NCBI RefSeq assembly: GCF_963666665.1
Contig: NZ_OY762999.1
Coordinates: 849,501-913,500, forward strand
Length of the DNA: 64,000 nt
Direction of reading: 5' to 3'
DNA from: Maridesulfovibrio sp.
GTDB lineage: Bacteria > Desulfobacterota > Desulfovibrionia > Desulfovibrionales > Desulfovibrionaceae
Shown: positions 25,312 through 32,639 of the stretch, in pieces
Layout: each line of letters opens with the position of its first letter
How positions within the stretch are numbered: the stretch's first letter is position 1
Notes under the pieces: model-generated
Told to the model about the DNA's origin: nothing
The model's database searches: none
Seen by the model: only the letters and a program-made list of their open reading frames with translations
Program-made: the position numbers and the translations under genes

Positions 25312-26319
25312 ATGCGGCGCGTTCTTCTTGTTTCGTTCTTTCTGCTGTTTTGGATGCTAAATGGTTCGGCATATGCGGCTTCGTTAGAGAAGATAACCGG
25401 TAAGGTTGAGTTGTGTCGTTGCAATCAGGATTTTTTCGTACAGGTGCAGATAGGTCAGGAAGTAAAGATCGGAGATGTCTTGCGTACCGGACCGGATGGA
25501 AAAGCTGTTTTGCGTCTTGATGCGGGATCAACCATGAGTTTTGGCGAAAACAGTGAATTTAGGCTTGGCGGAGAAATTGAGGGCGAGAAACAAACTCTTA
25601 TCGGTACCTTCTATCGCGGGGTATTGCGGGCCATACTCAGTAAACGCGAAGGATCTTATATAGCCACCCCCCGTTCATTGATAGGTATTCGGGGTACTGA
25701 TATTTCCCTGACTCAGAAAGGTAATGCCGGATTTTATTTTTTAGACGAAGGGCGTGTGGGGGTGCAGTCAGAAAGTACAATTGCCGTGCTTGATGCAAGG
25801 CAGATGACCGCTACCTATGCGGGGCGTAAGCCTTTGCCGGTGTTTACATTCAGCAAGTCTTCAGGGTTGTCTCAGGCTCGGGACAAGTTGTCTTTGCTGA
25901 CTTCAATTGAGATTCCTCCTTCTTTGAAAGGGCAGGCGCAGCTTAACGAAATTCTTGCCCGTTGGATCATAAACTATGCCCATTATCTGGCAGATGCTGG
26001 AAAAGCCGGAGATGCTGAAACAGCATTGCTTATTGCAGAAGAACTTACTTCAAAACAGAATGTTAAGGGTGAAGTCCTGCTCCAGATTGGAGGGCTGTAT
26101 TTTTATCATCTAAATGATGTTCAAGGGGCATTGCGTTCTTACCGCAGGATAATCCGTGAATATCATAATACACCATATTATGAGAATGCCCTCTATGGTG
26201 CTATCCGTTGTTTTATGCAGCTTGATCAGCAAGAAAAGGCTGCGGAATATGCACGTCGATATGAGGAAGTATTTCCTGACGGAAAGCATATTCAAGGGCT
26301 GGATAGTCTTGTGCGATAG
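25312..26319 (+). CDS. Secreted FecR-domain protein with C-terminal TPR-like repeats
   Basis: ATG 25312 follows AAAAGGGGA and yields a 335-residue protein with a signal peptide (cut after AYA, about residue 22). Residues 25-150 are a FecR domain: VGQ-type opening (IGQEVKIGDVLRTGPDGKAVLRL), GSTMSFGENSEFRLG, FYRGVLRAILSK, ATPRSLIGIRGTDISLT. Residues 210-330 hold TPR-like helices (WIINYAHYLADAGKAGDAETAL; YENALYGAIRCFMQLDQQEK). The combination with TPR repeats is the same theme as the envelope locus at the left edge. FecR domains outside iron sensing are often in surface or adhesion proteins. A strong terminator follows. Confidence 0.8.
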   Translation: MRRVLLVSFFLLFWMLNGSAYAASLEKITGKVELCRCNQDFFVQVQIGQEVKIGDVLRTGPDGKAVLRLDAGSTMSFGENSEFRLGGEIEGEKQTLIGTFYRGVLRAILSKREGSYIATPRSLIGIRGTDISLTQKGNAGFYFLDEGRVGVQSESTIAVLDARQMTATYAGRKPLPVFTFSKSSGLSQARDKLSLLTSIEIPPSLKGQAQLNEILARWIINYAHYLADAGKAGDAETALLIAEELTSKQNVKGEVLLQIGGLYFYHLNDVQGALRSYRRIIREYHNTPYYENALYGAIRCFMQLDQQEKAAEYARRYEEVFPDGKHIQGLDSLVR

Positions 26320-26654
26320 ATTTAAATAAAATAATTTTTAGGAGTTGTGTATGTCCTCCCCGGTTTGGCCGGGGAGGATTTTTTTGGTGTAGTTATAATG
26401 AGTTGAGGGGAATGGTAGATATAGTATTGCAGCAACAAGTTGCGATTTAGATAAGACTGTCATTGTATGTTTGTAATTACTGTTATTTTAGAATTAGATA
26501 TTGCGTTGTTCTTTTTTGTCTACTGTTGAAGATATATGAAACTGGCTTGATAAAAAACAAAACTTTATTTAATACGCTAAGAAGTTAAGTTTATTAATGA
26601 TGTAACACAACTTTAATATATTATAGAAAATAATCCGTAGAAAGGGGCTTTTGT
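26320..26654. other. AT-rich intergenic region before the propeller gene
   Basis: This 335-nt stretch starts with a terminator (26354-26385) and is then very AT-rich to 26654, with AGAAAGGGGC (26640-26649) as the ribosome site for the next gene. No coding frame was seen. It should carry the promoter of the propeller gene, but no clear -35/-10 pair was picked out. Confidence 0.5.
26354..26385 (+). terminator. Terminator after the FecR gene (copy 1 of an identical pair)
   Basis: A perfect 10-bp stem TCCTCCCCGG (26354-26363) and its complement (26369-26378) around TTTGG, followed by seven T. The same 25-nt hairpin recurs at 28209-28233. Confidence 0.85.
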
Positions 26655-28139
26655 ATGCGTCGATTAATTATTATTTTTACTGTTTTTTTATTTAGTGTGT
26701 ACCCAGCCTCTTCGGTTTTTGCGGAAGATCTGTTTGTTATGAGCCGCGATAACGACAAAATTATAATGATCGATAGTCAAGAGAATAACGCGGTCACTCC
26801 TACAAGAGAGATATCTGGTAATGTATCTACTGCCATATCTCAAGGATATGGGCTCTTTTTACGTAACGATGAACTTTTTTTCTCCGATGAAGGCGATCAT
26901 ACCATTAAAGTTTATGATGCTAATGCGAACGGAGACGTAGCTCCTAAGCGGACAATTACCGGTGTGTCAGGGGCACTTAGAGGTTTGTTTGTTACTGACA
27001 GTGAAATTTTTGTTGCCAGCCAAAGTAACATGGTAAGAGTCTTTAATATTAACGATAACGGAGCTGTTGGCCCAAAGAGGACCATTCAGGGCGGAAGCAC
27101 AAATTTGTCTGACGTTCAAATGTGTTTTGTTGAGAATGGAGAACTCTATATCGTAGACTATTCTAAGAAGGCAGTAATTGTTTTTGATTCATCTGCTAAT
27201 GGAAATGTCGCGCCTAAGCGCACTATAACTTCTTCCGATTTGGGTTATTCCAGAGGATTGTGGGTTGATAATGGTGTTGTTTATGTCGGTGACGCGCAGA
27301 ATGATCATATATTGACGTTTCCGGCATCTGCCAATGGTTTAACTAGTCCTACAACTAAAATTAATACGACTGGAATTAACGATCCGCACTCAGTTATAGC
27401 TAAAGATGGATTTATTTATGTATTAAACTATCTGGGTGACAAAGCGATAAGGGTGTTCAAGACATCCGATGATGGAAATGTTACCCCTCAAAGAACGATT
27501 ACATGCACTTCTTTCAGTGGGCCGACTGCACTCGCCATGAGTGTAGGAGGATACGTAAAATTATCTGAAAACCAGCCTAGCGGCGTGACCGTAACCCTGA
27601 CTTCCAGTACTGAAAACGCTACTACAGCATCAGAGTTTCAAGCAGCCTTCGACGTCCCTTCTGGTTTTGATCTTAGAGCACCAATGGGTAAATTTACTGC
27701 TACCGTGGACAGCAATGGGGCTAACGGGGTTTTTCGGTTTAATTCTACAAGTCTTAATGGAACTGCTGGAAGCCTGAAGCTGCTTAAGTGTTTCGAAGAA
27801 AATGGAACCAGTATGTACTTTGGCAGCTATTCACCTGCTGTTGATCCTGAAACTGAAGGAGCATGGTGGATTGAGGATTCCAGCAACAACTATATTGCTT
27901 CCGACGATACCTTGACTCTTGGTGCCAATTACTGGGTTAACTATGTAGTTAAAGATAACGGTAAATATGATTCCGATAGAACTTTGGGAGCTATCAAAGA
28001 TCCTGTAGCAATTGGGGCTCGGGCAGAAGCAAATGGCTGCGTGATGAATCCGGCTGGAAGCATTGGGCTTGAGTGGGTTTTGCTAGGACTTAGTGTGCTG
28101 TTGAGTGGGGTAAGAGCTTTTTGTTTTCGTGGAAAGTAG
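26655..28139 (+). CDS. Secreted six-repeat beta-propeller protein with choice-of-anchor-like domain and C-terminal sorting-type tail
   Basis: The 494-residue product has a signal peptide (cut after VFA near residue 23). Residues 25-300 hold six repeats of about 45 residues, each built around a hydrophobic pattern and a D-x-x-A-N-G-x-V-x-P-K-R-T-I motif (for example DANANGDVAPKRTITG, DSSANGNVAPKRTITS, DDGNVTPQRTITC); this fits a six-bladed propeller. The domain at about 340-460 (CFEENGTSMYFGSYSPA; NYVVKDNGKYDSDRT) resembles choice-of-anchor domains. The tail is GC followed by a hydrophobic stretch (WVLLGLSVLLSGV) and a basic end, as in the JDVT/GlyGly-CTERM style of sorting signals. Flanked by two identical terminators. 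Confidence 0.75.
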   Translation: MRRLIIIFTVFLFSVYPASSVFAEDLFVMSRDNDKIIMIDSQENNAVTPTREISGNVSTAISQGYGLFLRNDELFFSDEGDHTIKVYDANANGDVAPKRTITGVSGALRGLFVTDSEIFVASQSNMVRVFNINDNGAVGPKRTIQGGSTNLSDVQMCFVENGELYIVDYSKKAVIVFDSSANGNVAPKRTITSSDLGYSRGLWVDNGVVYVGDAQNDHILTFPASANGLTSPTTKINTTGINDPHSVIAKDGFIYVLNYLGDKAIRVFKTSDDGNVTPQRTITCTSFSGPTALAMSVGGYVKLSENQPSGVTVTLTSSTENATTASEFQAAFDVPSGFDLRAPMGKFTATVDSNGANGVFRFNSTSLNGTAGSLKLLKCFEENGTSMYFGSYSPAVDPETEGAWWIEDSSNNYIASDDTLTLGANYWVNYVVKDNGKYDSDRTLGAIKDPVAIGARAEANGCVMNPAGSIGLEWVLLGLSVLLSGVRAFCFRGK

Positions 28140-28208
28140 ATTGTTCGTCAAAGAGTAGAAGTCGATAATATCAAGGGCTGATCAATATTGGTCAGCCTTT
28201 TGTTTTTC

Positions 28209-28241
28209 TCCTCCCCGGTTTGGCCGGGGAGGATTTTTTTT
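28209..28241 (+). terminator. Terminator after the propeller gene (copy 2 of an identical pair)
   Basis: The 10-bp stem (28209-28218 with 28224-28233) and TTTGG loop are identical to the hairpin at 26354-26378, followed by eight T. Located 69 nt after the propeller gene. Confidence 0.85.
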
Positions 28242-28264
28242 GCCCGATTATTAGAAATGTCCTG

Positions 28265-28300
28265 TGGGCGGACCTGAGTCTTCTGATTCAGGTCCGCCCA
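28265..28300. repeat. 16-bp perfect inverted repeat before the phage-type operon
   Basis: Arms TGGGCGGACCTGAGTC (28265-28280) and its complement (28285-28300, one G-T wobble) flank a TTCT loop. There is no T-tract after it, so it is not a simple terminator. It sits 34 nt before the first small gene of the phage-type cassette and could be an RNA stem in the 5' leader or a protein binding site. Confidence 0.6.
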
Positions 28301-28334
28301 GTTAATTATCTTACAGGTAAAGGAGGACGAAATA

Positions 28335-28538
28335 ATGAAAGAAATCAAGGCAGAAACACTCGCTGCTCTTTATCCGCTGGAGACGCGGCGAACCATCAAA
28401 AATTATGCAGCCTTTATTCAGGAGCATCCTGACTGGCTGGAAAGTGGGAATTCCCTTCTCGATTACAAGCGACACAAGGTTAGTCCTATTTATTCCGGTT
28501 CAGTGAGAGTTGGCAAAAGTAGAGTCGAGGTGTCGTGA
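28335..28538 (+). CDS. Small phage-type protein, unknown
   Basis: A 67-residue protein with a strong ribosome site (AAAGGAGG) at the start of the phage-type operon. Helical N-terminal half (ETLAALYPLETRRTIKNYAAFI) and a basic C-terminus (SVRVGKSRVEVS). No family recognised. The stop overlaps the start region of the holin gene (TGATG), so the two are translationally coupled. Confidence 0.75.
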   Translation: MKEIKAETLAALYPLETRRTIKNYAAFIQEHPDWLESGNSLLDYKRHKVSPIYSGSVRVGKSRVEVS

Positions 28539-28927
28539 TGATCGGTTCAATTCTTGATCTCGGATCAACCATCATCGACAAAATTTGGCCCGATGCCGGG
28601 GAACGAGAAAAAGCCAAGCTCAGGCTTATGGAAATGCAGAACAGGGGTGAGCTGGCAGACCTTGAATCAAGGGTCAAGATCATGCTGGCTGAAATGTCCG
28701 GCAACTGGTTGCAGCGTTCATGGCGTCCGATCCTGATGCTGACCATCGTTGCCATCGTAGCCAACAATTACCTTCTTTATCCTTACCTTGCTTTGTTTTG
28801 GGTCAAGGCTCCTCATTTGGAATTGCCGGCACAGCTCTGGTCTCTCATGGAGTTGGGACTTGGTGGGTATGTGGTCGGGCGTAGCGCCGAGAAAGTTGCA
28901 AAAACATGGAGGGAGAAAAATGGTTGA
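28538..28927 (+). CDS. Holin, GTA-type three-TM family
   Basis: ATG 28538 is preferred (GAGG at 28527-28530); GTG 28535 is in frame too. The 129-residue protein follows the three-TM holin family found with gene transfer agents: opening IGSILDLGSTIIDKIWPDAG, NWLQRSWRPILMLTIVAIVA with the central helix, YPYLALFWVKAPHLELPA, and a C-terminal LGLGGYVVGRSAEKVAKTW. Holins make the membrane pores that release phage particles or give the lysin access to the wall. No endolysin gene is visible in the operon. The last bases overlap the next ATG (28920). Confidence 0.85.
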   Translation: MIGSILDLGSTIIDKIWPDAGEREKAKLRLMEMQNRGELADLESRVKIMLAEMSGNWLQRSWRPILMLTIVAIVANNYLLYPYLALFWVKAPHLELPAQLWSLMELGLGGYVVGRSAEKVAKTWREKNG

Positions 28928-29129
28928 GGAAAGGAGTGAATTACAGGACCTGCTTATCCGCATAGATGAACGAGTCAAGTCTATTCAGGAGGACATTGCG
29001 GAGATTAACGGGGCACGGCGTTGCCATACCCACGCTGAAAAGTTCCGCAATCTTGAAAGGGCTGTTTGGGGTACTGCTGCGGTTGTTGCAGGTGTCGCAG
29101 GTCGTGTGGCTTACGAGGCTTTCAAATGA
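28920..29129 (+). CDS. Small phage-type protein, coiled-coil and one TM
   Basis: A 69-residue protein starting at ATG 28920, which overlaps the last 8 nt of the holin gene. The N-terminal part is amphipathic and helical (RSELQDLLIRIDERVKSI; QEDIAEINGARR), followed by a hydrophobic stretch (AVWGTAAVVAGVAGRVAYEA) that fits one membrane helix. Small coiled-coil membrane proteins next to holins are often spanin- or hemolysin XhlA-like, but no residue pattern settles this. Overlaps the next gene by 4 nt (ATGA). Confidence 0.7.
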   Translation: MVEERSELQDLLIRIDERVKSIQEDIAEINGARRCHTHAEKFRNLERAVWGTAAVVAGVAGRVAYEAFK

Positions 29130-29371
29130 TCGGGACAGCAATATTGGCTGAAGCTTCAGCATGGATCGGCGGGATGTTTGAAGGTGAACGGTGCGAGCGT
29201 TGCGGCCGCACAGATGTGCTGGAGCCTTTCAGGGTTGAGGTTAATTTTGGTGGACGCAAGATAGTCCGAGAGTCACGGCTCTGCCGCAAATGCATGAAAC
29301 GGGCGGAGGCGGAAATTTCCTGTCTGCCGGAGGCGAAATCACGTGATAATAGCGCGAAGCGCATCAACTAA
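29126..29371 (+). CDS. Small zinc-ribbon protein
   Basis: 81 residues from ATG 29126, overlapping the previous stop (ATGA). Two CxxC pairs, Cys23/Cys26 (CERCG) and Cys53/Cys56 (CRKC), fit a zinc ribbon. The central part (FRVEVNFGGRKIVRESRL) is strand-like. DNA or protein binding during packaging is plausible, by analogy with small zinc-ribbon proteins in phage packaging modules; not proven. Confidence 0.7.
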   Translation: MIGTAILAEASAWIGGMFEGERCERCGRTDVLEPFRVEVNFGGRKIVRESRLCRKCMKRAEAEISCLPEAKSRDNSAKRIN

Positions 29372-29389
29372 ATGTTTTTGGAGAAAACA

Positions 29390-29671
29390 GTGACGAGAAA
29401 TGAGGTCATAAAAAAACAGAAAGAGGAATTGGACCGGTTCCGGGAGGTATTCGCACTGGCGGTAGAGGGCGATGATTCTGACATGGTCAAGGACCTGAAA
29501 GCCAAGCTCGACATCATGCATAAGCGGCACGATATGGAGCGCAAAGCGTGGGGTATCGGAGATGTAAAGAAAGAGGGCGCGGCAGCGAGAAGTGTAAAGA
29601 AAAGCGGCAGCATCAGCCCGGAACTGAGGGAGAAGCTTGATGAAGTTTACGGATCTGGACAGCGTCAATAA
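29390..29671 (+). CDS. Terminase small-subunit-like protein
   Basis: GTG 29390 has GGAG (29380-29383) 6 nt upstream and gives 93 residues; ATG 29372 is in frame but lacks a ribosome site. The protein is helical and highly charged (RNEVIKKQKEELDRFREVF; DLKAKLDIMHKRHDMERKAW) with a C-terminal SGSISPELREKLDEVYG. Its place directly before the large terminase, which it overlaps by 32 nt, suggests the small terminase or a DNA-recognition subunit. No sequence motif confirms it. Confidence 0.6.
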   Translation: MTRNEVIKKQKEELDRFREVFALAVEGDDSDMVKDLKAKLDIMHKRHDMERKAWGIGDVKKEGAAARSVKKSGSISPELREKLDEVYGSGQRQ

Positions 29672-31181
29672 GTGGTACGCCGCGATCCTGCGTGAAGCCG
29701 AAGCAAAGAAACAACCGTTGCTGGTTATGGCTGAGCTTGGACGTAATGATCTTTTTTTTCTGCTGACCAGATTGCTGGGGCGCGGAGACGCCAATAATGA
29801 ATGGGTCTTTGAACGTTGCCGGGAAGTGCAGGCCAACCCGGACGGGCATCTCGATCTCTGGTCCCGTGAGCACTACAAGTCGACCATTATTACTTTTGCC
29901 CTGACTGTGCAGGATATCTTGCGTGACCCGGAAGTTACGGTGGGGATTTTCAGTCATACACGGCCTGTCGCCAAGGGATTTCTGCGTCAGATCAAGCAGG
30001 AATTCGAGCGTAACGAATTGCTCAAACAGTGCTATCCCGATGTGCTTTGGGCTGATCCTAAAAAGGATTCTCCCAAATGGTCGGAAGAGGACGGGATTAT
30101 CGTTAAGCGTAAATCCAATCCCAAGGAAGCAACAGTAGAAGCATGGGGACTTGTGGATGGTCAGCCTACTGGCAAGCATTTTTCCCGGCTGATCTATGAT
30201 GATGTGGTCACTCGCGAGTCGGTCTCCTCACCGGATATGATCTTCAAGACCACCGAGGCTTGGGCTCTGTCTATTAACCTCGGTACCCGTGAAGGTATCA
30301 AACGCTATATCGGAACCCGCTATCATTTTAATGATACCTACCGGGAGATGATGAAGCGTGAAGCTGCGGTCCCGCGGGTCTATCCGGCAACCGCGGACGG
30401 AACCATGGAAGGTCGGCCTGTGCTGCTGACGAAGGAGCAATTGCAGACCAAACGGCGGGAAATGGGGCCGTATGTGTTCGGTTGCCAGATGATGCAGGAC
30501 CCGCGTGCTGATGATGTGCAGGGATTCCGCGAAGAATGGATCGTCCGCTGGGACCCTCGTGACAGCAAGGGCAAAACTCGCTGGCAGCAATTTAACCGTT
30601 ATCTTCTGGTCGACCCGGCAAGCGAGAAAAAATCCGGCAGCGACTACACGGTAATGCTGGTCATCGGACTGGGCCCGGACCGTAATTACTATCTCATTGA
30701 TGGCATACGCGATCGCCTGAATCTTACCGAACGAGCACGGGCCTTGTTTCGTTTGCACCGGACATATTCGCCGCTTGCGGTGGGCTACGAAAAATACGGG
30801 CAGCAGGCTGATGTGGAACATATGCGTCACGTAATGAATGAGCAGAATTACCGCTTTGCCATTGAGCCGCTGGGCGGGAATGTTCCCAAGGCTGACCGTA
30901 TACGGAAGCTGGTCCCCCTCTTCGAGCAGGCTCGGTTCTATCTTCCATGGCAGGCACGGTTCATGGATCACCAGGGACGGGAAAGAGATCTTGTGCGTGA
31001 GTTTATCGATGATGAATATCTCGCTTTTCCTGTGGCCGCGCACGATGACATGCTCGATTGCATGGCCCGTATTCAGGACCCCGCATTAGGGGCTGTTTTT
31101 CCTAAGGAAGTCCATGTGCTTGAACAGCAGGAGGATATGCAGGCCTTGATGGAATACGACATTTTCACAGGAGCGGGCTGA
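29640..31181 (+). CDS. Phage terminase large subunit
   Basis: ATG 29640 (GAGGGAG upstream) gives 513 residues. The ATPase half shows YKSTIITFALTVQDILR and IGIFSHTRPVAKGF-type signatures, a Walker-B-like FSRLIYDDVVTRESV, and a coupling motif IGTRYHFNDTYREMMKREA. The nuclease half has the RNase H-like DPASEKKSGSDYTVMLVIGL (first Asp) and CMARIQDPA with the terminal Asp pair FPVAAHDDMLDCM. The gene is intact. It packages DNA into empty capsids, yet no capsid gene follows. It ends exactly where the next gene starts (ATG overlapping TGA). Confidence 0.9.
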   Translation: MKFTDLDSVNKWYAAILREAEAKKQPLLVMAELGRNDLFFLLTRLLGRGDANNEWVFERCREVQANPDGHLDLWSREHYKSTIITFALTVQDILRDPEVTVGIFSHTRPVAKGFLRQIKQEFERNELLKQCYPDVLWADPKKDSPKWSEEDGIIVKRKSNPKEATVEAWGLVDGQPTGKHFSRLIYDDVVTRESVSSPDMIFKTTEAWALSINLGTREGIKRYIGTRYHFNDTYREMMKREAAVPRVYPATADGTMEGRPVLLTKEQLQTKRREMGPYVFGCQMMQDPRADDVQGFREEWIVRWDPRDSKGKTRWQQFNRYLLVDPASEKKSGSDYTVMLVIGLGPDRNYYLIDGIRDRLNLTERARALFRLHRTYSPLAVGYEKYGQQADVEHMRHVMNEQNYRFAIEPLGGNVPKADRIRKLVPLFEQARFYLPWQARFMDHQGRERDLVREFIDDEYLAFPVAAHDDMLDCMARIQDPALGAVFPKEVHVLEQQEDMQALMEYDIFTGAG

Positions 31182-31771
31182 TGTATGCATTTGAAGTGGA
31201 TGGAGATTTTACATTTTATAAATTCAGGGATTTTGACGGCACGAAATCACTTGCCGACGGGCATCTGCGTTGGTTCTGGGAAACCATGCGCCAGGCAGGT
31301 CAACTTCCGGTAATTTTTTATGATGGAACCGTGGAAGGTTTTATCGATTTCCAGAATCTTGTCTTTCGTGAAGATCAGCATTTCTTTTTCGGATTTAAGG
31401 ATCAGCAACCCGCCGGATTGTTCTGGCTGAACGGTTTCACCTCAAAGTCATGTTTTGTGCATCTCGCGATCATGCCCGGATTTCACGGTAAGGGGACTCT
31501 GCTGATGGGACGGGGGGTGCTGCGACATCTGTTGTCAGTCACTGACGTTGCGGGTGGATATATTTTCGACTGCATAAAGGGGTTGATACCCGTGACCAAT
31601 CCGCTGGCCTGCCGTATGGCAGAGCGGTCCGGATTTAAGAAGGCGGGAATTCTGCCGCAGGCCGCTTATCTGGCGGCTGAAGATAAAAGCGTTGATGCCG
31701 CAATTTTTTGTGCGGTTAGGAATAAAGAGGGCGAAATGCCCGAAACAGAAAATTTTAAACAAGGAGAATGA
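31181..31771 (+). CDS. GNAT-like acyltransferase of phage type
   Basis: A 196-residue protein coupled to the terminase stop. The centre shows the GNAT pattern: strand VHLAIMPGFHGKGTLLMGRGVLRHLL (acetyl-CoA binding-like Gly-rich loop R/Q-x-x-G-x-G/A in modified form, here HGKGTLLMG), then a later NPLACRMAERSGFKKAG. This arrangement (acyltransferase between terminase and portal) recurs in several podophage-like modules, where it is thought to modify phage or host proteins. The substrate is unknown. Confidence 0.7.
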   Translation: MYAFEVDGDFTFYKFRDFDGTKSLADGHLRWFWETMRQAGQLPVIFYDGTVEGFIDFQNLVFREDQHFFFGFKDQQPAGLFWLNGFTSKSCFVHLAIMPGFHGKGTLLMGRGVLRHLLSVTDVAGGYIFDCIKGLIPVTNPLACRMAERSGFKKAGILPQAAYLAAEDKSVDAAIFCAVRNKEGEMPETENFKQGE

Positions 31772-31773
31772 TT

Positions 31774-32034
31774 ATGGGAGGCGGAGGAGGAAAAGGACCA
31801 ACTTCACCAGTTTCACCGCCACCGGCACCCCCGGTGGCACCGGCACCTGAACCACCAAAGATGGAAGCTATCACCAAGAGTGAGGAGGAGCTGAAAGCCA
31901 AAAGAATGCGTGAAATGGAACGCATGAAAAAAGGACGTAGCGCCACCGTGCTGACCGGCGGACAGGGCGATACCGGACAGCTGGCAACAGCTACTCAGAA
32001 TTTACAGGCTCAAAAGACCAAGCTCGGTCAGTAG
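31774..32034 (+). CDS. Small Pro-rich phage-type protein
   Basis: 86 residues from ATG 31774 (AAGGAG at 31760-31765). Starts with a Gly-rich segment and a Pro/Ala/Val-rich stretch (SPVSPPPAPPVAPAPEPP), then a charged helix (EEELKAKRMREMERMKKG) and TGGQGDTGQLATATQNLQAQ. Similar short proteins occur just before the portal gene of some podophages. No function is known; a structural or assembly role is inferred only from its place. Confidence 0.65.
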   Translation: MGGGGGKGPTSPVSPPPAPPVAPAPEPPKMEAITKSEEELKAKRMREMERMKKGRSATVLTGGQGDTGQLATATQNLQAQKTKLGQ

Positions 32035-32043
32035 GGGGAAGAA

Positions 32044-32523
32044 ATGCCGAATTATTACAGACCCGATCTTCCTGCAGCAAATGAAGGCCAGTCCAATGTC
32101 TGGTTTGCCAACGGTTCCCCCGGATTTAACGGCTATTTCAAATGGCACCGCTACACTTACGGCACCAATCCGTCATCATCCACAGAAGGACTCAACGCCC
32201 CTGCGGACTGGCGTGCCCCGGAAGATTGGACCTTCTCGGAAAAGACCGGGCATTGGTATACACCCGGTGAAATGCAGAATGCCGGATACAGCAACATTGA
32301 CGGTGAATGGTTGCATCCCAATGATATCCGGCAACGGGAAGTCGATCGTCAGAATGCGGAATTTGCAGTCAAGGTGGCACGGCGCAGAGAATCTGAAGGT
32401 CGTATGCGTAAGGTCCATGCCCTAGGACGTAAGAAGACAATTTTGACCGGACCGGATGGGGTGGTAGCCAAGGCTACAATCAGTAAGGAATTTTTGAAAC
32501 GTTCCAAAGGAGTAATGAAATGA
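32044..32523 (+). CDS. Phage-type protein, unknown
   Basis: 159 residues with a strong site (AGGGGGAAGA). Tyr/Trp/Gly-rich N-terminal part (SNVWFANGSPGFNGYFKWHR; WTFSEKTGHWYTPGEMQNAG), then a basic C-terminus (RRRESEGRMRKVHALGRKKT). The repeated W-x-x-P-x-x-W type pattern suggests a compact structural domain. It overlaps the next small gene by 4 nt (ATGA). Confidence 0.7.
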   Translation: MPNYYRPDLPAANEGQSNVWFANGSPGFNGYFKWHRYTYGTNPSSSTEGLNAPADWRAPEDWTFSEKTGHWYTPGEMQNAGYSNIDGEWLHPNDIRQREVDRQNAEFAVKVARRRESEGRMRKVHALGRKKTILTGPDGVVAKATISKEFLKRSKGVMK

Positions 32524-32636
32524 GTGAACATCGCTGCCCGGTTTGCCGCAGGCTTTTGATGAAAGGCAAAGTTGTTGAAGTGCAGGTTAAGTGCCCAAAG
32601 TGCAAGAAGCTTGTGAGGATTGTCGGAGATAGCTAA
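32520..32636 (+). CDS. 38-residue zinc-finger protein, Com-like
   Basis: This small gene is easy to miss because of its length. ATG 32520 overlaps the previous stop (ATGA) and the product is 38 residues, ending at TAA 32634-32636. Two pairs, Cys6-x2-Cys9 (CPVC) and Cys25-x2-Cys28 (CPKC), form a zinc ribbon, separated by a basic helix-strand segment. Its size and cysteine spacing resemble the Mu Com translational activator, though the match is only by pattern. It lies 3 nt before the portal gene. Confidence 0.7.
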   Translation: MSEHRCPVCRRLLMKGKVVEVQVKCPKCKKLVRIVGDS

Positions 32637-32639
32637 TAA

